Shown here: piece by piece, positions 13,101 to 15,733 of the stretch
How positions within the stretch are numbered: the first letter of the stretch is position 1
Layout: the number at the start of each line of letters is the position of its first letter
NCBI GenBank assembly: GCA_012797095.1
Contig: JAAZPS010000388.1
Span: 1 to 15,733, forward strand
Reading direction: 5' to 3'
Origin: Bacillota bacterium
GTDB taxonomy: Bacteria > Bacillota > Dethiobacteria > DTU022
DNA: 15,733 bases
The notes under the pieces: model-generated
The model's input: only the letters and a program-made list of their open reading frames with translations
Told to the model about the DNA's origin: nothing
The model's database searches: none
Position numbers and translations under genes: made by a program

Positions 13101-13772
13101 CTAATCTTTCACCTCGTATTTCTCTGCCAGTCTACCCGCTTTATTGAAGAGCAGCGGTAGGACCACGGTAATAAAGGGGAGAGCATAGGAGACGACTACC
13201 TGGGCAAAACGGTAGGGACCATCCAGATGCAGAGGCCGCCCAAACCAGATGTCGCTGCCGAAATACTTCGCTGAGGTAAAGACCGCTACGGCCGCAATGA
13301 AAAGAGTCCAGACCAGCCAGGCTATCTTGCGACATTGAGCCATCTTTTTTTGATCAACCGGAGCAACAGCTTTCAGATAGGTCTCGCTTTTCCGGGAAGA
13401 AAGGATCAGGAAAGAAACCCCCAGCCCCACCGCCACAAACATCAAAACGGTGTTGACGACAGCTCCAGAAGGGATGAGCCGCAGCGGGACGGTCAAAACC
13501 CAGGCGATAAGCGTGTAGAGCAGAGCGGCCTGCAGGAGCTCTACTTTGTAGCGATTTATCCGGACAGGCTTCTGATGAGAGATCAGCAAATCGACGGTGC
13601 CGAGATTGCTTTTGGCCCGGGCTACCGCTTCGCCGCGGGGCATCCCCTCGCCGGTGTAATCGGCAACCCTGGCCTCGAGATTGCTCAAGATCTCGGCCTT
13701 GAGTTCCCTCACCTCTGCGGTCTCTTTGTAACCGGCAAAAAGACGGTCAACGTATCTTTTCAAGTCACCCAT
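13101..13772 (-). CDS. HAAS/permease-prefix domain membrane protein
   Basis: This 223-residue protein begins with an alpha-helical cytoplasmic domain (about 4-65; YVDRLFAGYKETAEVRELKA, then EILSNLEARVADY and EAVARAKSNLG) of the HAAS/permease-prefix type. Four predicted membrane segments follow, at about 79-98, 104-125, 150-168 and 188-209. Such proteins typically sit directly downstream of a PadR regulator in Bacillota, and the HAAS domain is thought to interact with that regulator. Here it is 5 nt after padR, with AGGAGG inside the padR 3' end serving as ribosome-binding site. The substrate or signal is unknown. Confidence 0.85.
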   Translation of the reverse strand: MGDLKRYVDRLFAGYKETAEVRELKAEILSNLEARVADYTGEGMPRGEAVARAKSNLGTVDLLISHQKPVRINRYKVELLQAALLYTLIAWVLTVPLRLIPSGAVVNTVLMFVAVGLGVSFLILSSRKSETYLKAVAPVDQKKMAQCRKIAWLVWTLFIAAVAVFTSAKYFGSDIWFGRPLHLDGPYRFAQVVVSYALPFITVVLPLLFNKAGRLAEKYEVKD

Positions 13773-13777
13773 CCCCG

Positions 13778-14125
13778 CTAGACCTCCTCCGTGCGCTCGG
13801 TAAGGCGATCGATCAAACTTTTGACGGACTGCCAGGCCCGGTAATTTTCGTCAAGTAGCGCTTTGCCCGCTGCGGTGATCCGGTAATATTTGCGGCGCCC
13901 GCCCCGGCTTTCTTCACCCCAGTAGGACTCCAGTGCCTTCTGCTTCTCCAGGCGGCGCAGGGAGGAATAGAGCGTCGGTTCCTTCAATTCAAATTCCCGG
14001 CCGCTCTTCCTGTAGATCTCCTTGATGATCTGGTAGCCGTAGTTATCTTCCCGAAGCAGCACGTTAAGGATAATTGTATCAATGCTTCCCCGCACCAGCT
14101 CGCTAAACGCCGCAGATTCTTGCAA
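13778..14125 (-). CDS. PadR family transcriptional regulator
   Basis: This is a winged-helix repressor of about 115 residues. Conserved PadR blocks are present: LVRGSIDTIILNVLLREDNYGYQII near the N-terminus, EPTLYSSLRRLEKQKALESYWG in the recognition region, and GGRRKYYRITAAGKALL in the wing, followed by a C-terminal dimerisation helix. Two starts are possible. GTG at 14134 has its GAGAG directly adjacent, with no spacing. TTG at 14125 has GAGAGGTGA at a proper 5-nt distance, so I prefer TTG. It leads the operon with the HAAS and DUF4825 genes and probably represses it; the inducer is unknown. Confidence 0.93.
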   Translation of the reverse strand: MQESAAFSELVRGSIDTIILNVLLREDNYGYQIIKEIYRKSGREFELKEPTLYSSLRRLEKQKALESYWGEESRGGRRKYYRITAAGKALLDENYRAWQSVKSLIDRLTERTEEV

Positions 14126-14153
14126 AAAGATCACCTCTCGATCCCTTGTTTAT

Positions 14154-14182
14154 AACGTAACACATAATACTATGCCTGTCAA
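14154..14182 (-). promoter_or_regulatory. padR operon promoter with possible operator dyad
   Basis: On the minus strand a perfect TTGACA (14182-14177) is followed after 17 bp by TACGTT (14159-14154). Around the -35, a TAACACATAA-like arm (about 14158-14167) and an imperfect inverted partner TTTGTGTGGTA (14188-14198) form a loose dyad that could be a PadR autoregulatory site. The promoter is plausible; the operator is only suggestive. Confidence 0.5.
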
Positions 14183-14204
14183 CATACTTTGTGTGGTACA
14201 GATT

Positions 14205-14219
14205 AACCCGCCCCGGGTT
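14205..14219. repeat. GC-rich perfect hairpin in the padR-yjbQ divergent region
   Basis: AACCCG and CGGGTT (perfect 6-bp arms) flank a CCC loop. A second hairpin, GCCCT-TTTCC-AGGGC, follows at 14245-14259. Neither has a T-run, so they are not obvious terminators. They lie upstream of the candidate yjbQ promoter. Confidence 0.4.
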
Positions 14220-14266
14220 CTCTATGTTGAAACCGGGTGGATTGGCCCTTTTCCAGGGCAGATCGG

Positions 14267-14295
14267 TTGAAGCCCGCAGATATATTGGCTACACT
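14267..14295 (+). promoter_or_regulatory. Candidate promoter for the YjbQ-family gene
   Basis: TTGAAG (14267-14272), a 17-bp spacer and TACACT (14290-14295) form a moderate sigma-A type promoter. The 5'UTR would be about 52 nt and would contain a 7-bp hairpin, CAGCAGC/GCTGCTG (14311-14336), ending just before the ribosome-binding site; that hairpin might influence translation. Confidence 0.35.
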
Positions 14296-14353
14296 ATGGT
14301 CAGGAATAAACAGCAGCGAGCCACATCATGCTGCTGATCAAAGGGGGCATAAG

Positions 14354-14770
14354 ATGCTTGTTGAGCATAGTACCATCGAGCTAGAGACCGCCTCGCGAGA
14401 AGCGCTGTACGACATCACCAGGCAGGTCCGCGCGGCGGTAGAGCGAAGCGAGATCAAAAATGGGCTGGTCTCGGTCTACGCCCAGGGGGCCACCGCTGCG
14501 ATCATGATCCAGGAAGGCTGGGACGACAGCGTAAAAAATGATGTGGTCACCCTTCTACGGAAGATGATCCCCCGCGGGATCTGGGAACACGATGAGATAG
14601 ACGGTAATGCCGACGCCCACCTCAAGGCGGGGCTGGTCGGCCCCGGTGAAACAATCCCCCTTATCGACGGCAAGCTGGGCCTTTCCACCTGGCAGAATAT
14701 CTTTTTCTGCGAATTTGACGGCCCGCGGCAGAGGCGCAGAGCCACCGTCTCCGTCATCGGAACAGCTTAA
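14354..14770 (+). CDS. yjbQ: YjbQ/UPF0047 family protein (secondary thiamine-phosphate synthase-like)
   Basis: This is a 138-residue cytoplasmic protein of the UPF0047/YjbQ family. Signature blocks are EGWDDSVKNDVVTLL (54-68), the highly conserved GNADAHLKAGLVG (84-96) and NIFFCEFDGPRQRR (115-128). The family can replace ThiE weakly in E. coli assays, but the physiological role is not settled. The usual PHTTA histidine block near residue 45 reads QGATAAI here, so one conserved His is absent. The start at 14354 is chosen for the GGGGG ribosome-binding site 6 nt upstream; the open frame continues to 14237 but that extension is not family-like. A terminator follows. Confidence 0.88.
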   Translation: MLVEHSTIELETASREALYDITRQVRAAVERSEIKNGLVSVYAQGATAAIMIQEGWDDSVKNDVVTLLRKMIPRGIWEHDEIDGNADAHLKAGLVGPGETIPLIDGKLGLSTWQNIFFCEFDGPRQRRRATVSVIGTA

Positions 14771-14777
14771 CACAAGC

Positions 14778-14793
14778 AACCCTTCGGGTTTTT
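14778..14793 (+). terminator. Intrinsic terminator after yjbQ
   Basis: AACCC (14778-14782), loop TTC and GGGTT (14786-14790) form a compact stem whose 3' arm runs into five consecutive T residues (14789-14793). It lies 8 nt after the yjbQ stop codon. The stem is short but the position is ideal. Confidence 0.5.
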
Positions 14794-14943
14794 GCAATGA
14801 TAGAATGGTAGACCGTTACGGAGAACAGATCCTTTGAGCCAAACCCACCAACCCCCTGACTCCTGCCGGTTTTGGCTCATCCCTTGCCCGCAGGTTGACC
14901 GCTCTATTTTCCCTGCGATCTTGCACCGGATGAAATATTTTTA

Positions 14944-14952
14944 TGCTATACT
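14944..14952 (+). promoter_or_regulatory. Extended -10 promoter for the response regulator
   Basis: TGCTATACT (TG-n-TATACT) is an extended -10 element 34 nt before the response-regulator ATG. The nearest -35-like hexamer, TTGCAC at 14921-14926, is 20 bp from the -10, which is too far, but extended -10 promoters tolerate a weak -35. Confidence 0.45.
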
Positions 14953-14986
14953 GAAGTTAAATTATCGCGGTCAAAAGGAATGCACC

Positions 14987-15649
14987 ATGGAAACCAGATT
15001 GCTCGTGGTGGAGGATGATCTTTTCTTGCGGGATGGCCTCTGCGAGATGCTGCAGCGCGAGGGTTATGCCGCCGACTGTGCGGGAAACTGCCGGGAAGCC
15101 CGCCGCCTGGCCTCGGAGAAGAGCTACCGCCTGATCATCCTCGATATCATGCTGCCCGACGGTAGCGGTCTCGAGCTCTGCGCGAACTGGCGCAGTAGTG
15201 GCCTGGGCACGCCGATCCTTTTTCTCACCGCCAAGGATGAAGAGGTTCAGATCGTGCGGGGCCTTGATGCCGGCGGCGACGATTACATAACCAAACCTTT
15301 CCGCCTGGCCGAGCTGCTCTCGCGTATCCGGGCCCTGCTGCGCCGGGATCGCCCCTTCCTCTATGAGAAAGAGGGCTTGCGCCTCGACGCGCAGGCGATG
15401 AGCGTCTTCTGCCGGGGCGAGCAACTTTACCTCACCCCCACCGAATTCCAGCTCCTCTCGGCCCTGCTGCGCAATTCCGGCCGGGTACTCACACGGCGGA
15501 TCTTGCTGCAGACCATCTGGGACGACAGCGGGCTTTTTATCGATGACAACACCCTTTCCGTGCATATCAGCCGCCTGCGTGAGAAGATCGGCAGCGGCCG
15601 CATCCAGACGGTGCGCGGGGTGGGCTACCGCTGGGCCGACGATACCTAG
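14987..15649 (+). CDS. OmpR/PhoB family two-component response regulator
   Basis: This 220-residue protein has a receiver domain (about 4-116) and a C-terminal winged-helix DNA-binding domain (about 127-217). The acidic pair is D10-D11 (VVEDD), the phosphoacceptor D53 (LIILDIMLPDG), T81 (LFLTAKD) and K103 (DYITKPF). The effector domain shows LYLTPTEFQLLSALLRNSGR (147-166), SVHISRLREKIG (191-202) and TVRGVGYRW (208-216). The ATG is chosen for AAAAGGAA 6 nt upstream and because the receiver begins immediately; the frame is open 51 codons further up without family features. No sensor kinase is visible; one may follow beyond the window. The target genes are unknown. Confidence 0.95.
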   Translation: METRLLVVEDDLFLRDGLCEMLQREGYAADCAGNCREARRLASEKSYRLIILDIMLPDGSGLELCANWRSSGLGTPILFLTAKDEEVQIVRGLDAGGDDYITKPFRLAELLSRIRALLRRDRPFLYEKEGLRLDAQAMSVFCRGEQLYLTPTEFQLLSALLRNSGRVLTRRILLQTIWDDSGLFIDDNTLSVHISRLREKIGSGRIQTVRGVGYRWADDT

Positions 15650-15673
15650 GGAAGGCATACCCCTCCCGTAAAC

Positions 15674-15720
15674 CAGGGGGACATCTCCTTTTGAGTCAGG
15701 GGGACGGTGACTTTGACTCA
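15674..15720. repeat. REP-like element: direct repeats plus a TGAGTCA/TGACTCA inverted pair
   Basis: CAGGGGGAC occurs twice, 23 bp apart (15674-15682 and 15697-15705). A perfect 7-bp inverted pair, TGAGTCA (15692-15698) and TGACTCA (15714-15720), encloses the second copy. The layout resembles dispersed palindromes that accompany Y1/REP-associated transposases in Bacillota. No transposase is visible before the window ends, so this could be a solitary element or the edge of a larger one. Confidence 0.5.
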
Positions 15721-15733
15721 CGGCCATCTGATC

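Noticed and set aside
12006..13160. 384-codon plus-strand open frame
   Set aside because: It starts in the ligase relic, passes the frameshift and then runs antisense to the DUF4825 gene. Only its first ~80 codons carry recognisable homology.
14237..14353. 39-codon N-terminal extension of the YjbQ-family gene
   Set aside because: The ribosome-binding site and family-like N-terminus both place the start at 14354; the extension covers the candidate promoter and hairpins.
14957..15727. 256-codon minus-strand open frame
   Set aside because: It is antisense to a clear OmpR-type response regulator and is a by-product of GC-rich codon use.

Overview
The window carries a complete, intact type I-C CRISPR-Cas locus (about 1-9.4 kb, all on the minus strand), followed by a mixed chromosomal region (9.9-15.7 kb) of housekeeping and regulatory genes. 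The flanking genes suggest a member of Bacillota (Firmicutes), possibly an anaerobic clostridial or syntrophic lineage of moderate-to-high GC. The pointers are a PadR regulator followed by an HAAS/permease-prefix membrane protein and a DUF4825 protein, strong Shine-Dalgarno sites (AAAGGAGG, GAGGTGA), and frequent GTG/TTG starts. The taxonomic placement is inference; no rRNA or other marker gene is present.

CRISPR part. Read on the minus strand, the order is WYL-domain regulator (9352-8345), cas3, cas5c, cas8c (with an internally initiated cas11c), cas7c, cas4, cas1, cas2, leader, then the leader-proximal end of the array (three repeats and two spacers, running off the left edge). A good sigma-A type promoter (TTGACG-N17-TAAAAT) lies upstream of the regulator. 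From cas3 to cas2 the genes are tightly packed, with a 4-nt overlap or 9-29 nt gaps, which fits a single operon. Cas3 is the nuclease-helicase. Cas5c processes crRNA and caps the complex. Cas7c forms the backbone, Cas8c recognises the PAM and Cas11c is the small subunit. Cas4-Cas1-Cas2 acquire spacers. Every catalytic motif I looked for in Cas1, Cas3 and Cas4 is present, so the system looks functional. The cas genes look more AT-rich than the region to their right, consistent with acquisition as a defence island.

Right part. After a gene-poor 0.5-kb stretch with a 17-bp direct repeat come several units. A metallo-beta-lactamase-fold protein (+) converges on a cysteine synthase (-). The cysteine synthase is preceded by a small unrecognised ORF that shares a consensus promoter with it. 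A decayed, frameshifted C-terminal fragment of an acyl-CoA ligase (+) follows. Next is a three-gene minus-strand operon: PadR regulator, four-TM HAAS protein, DUF4825 membrane-anchored protein. Divergent from it are a YjbQ-family gene (+) with its own terminator and an OmpR/PhoB response regulator (+). The window ends in a small inverted/direct repeat that resembles a REP-like element.

I found no clearly undescribed system. The strongest observation is the in-frame cas11c start inside cas8c with a near-perfect Shine-Dalgarno site. Weaker leads are a sequence shared between the regulator's 5'UTR and the region downstream of cas2, dyads in both visible spacers, and the small ORF in front of cysK.
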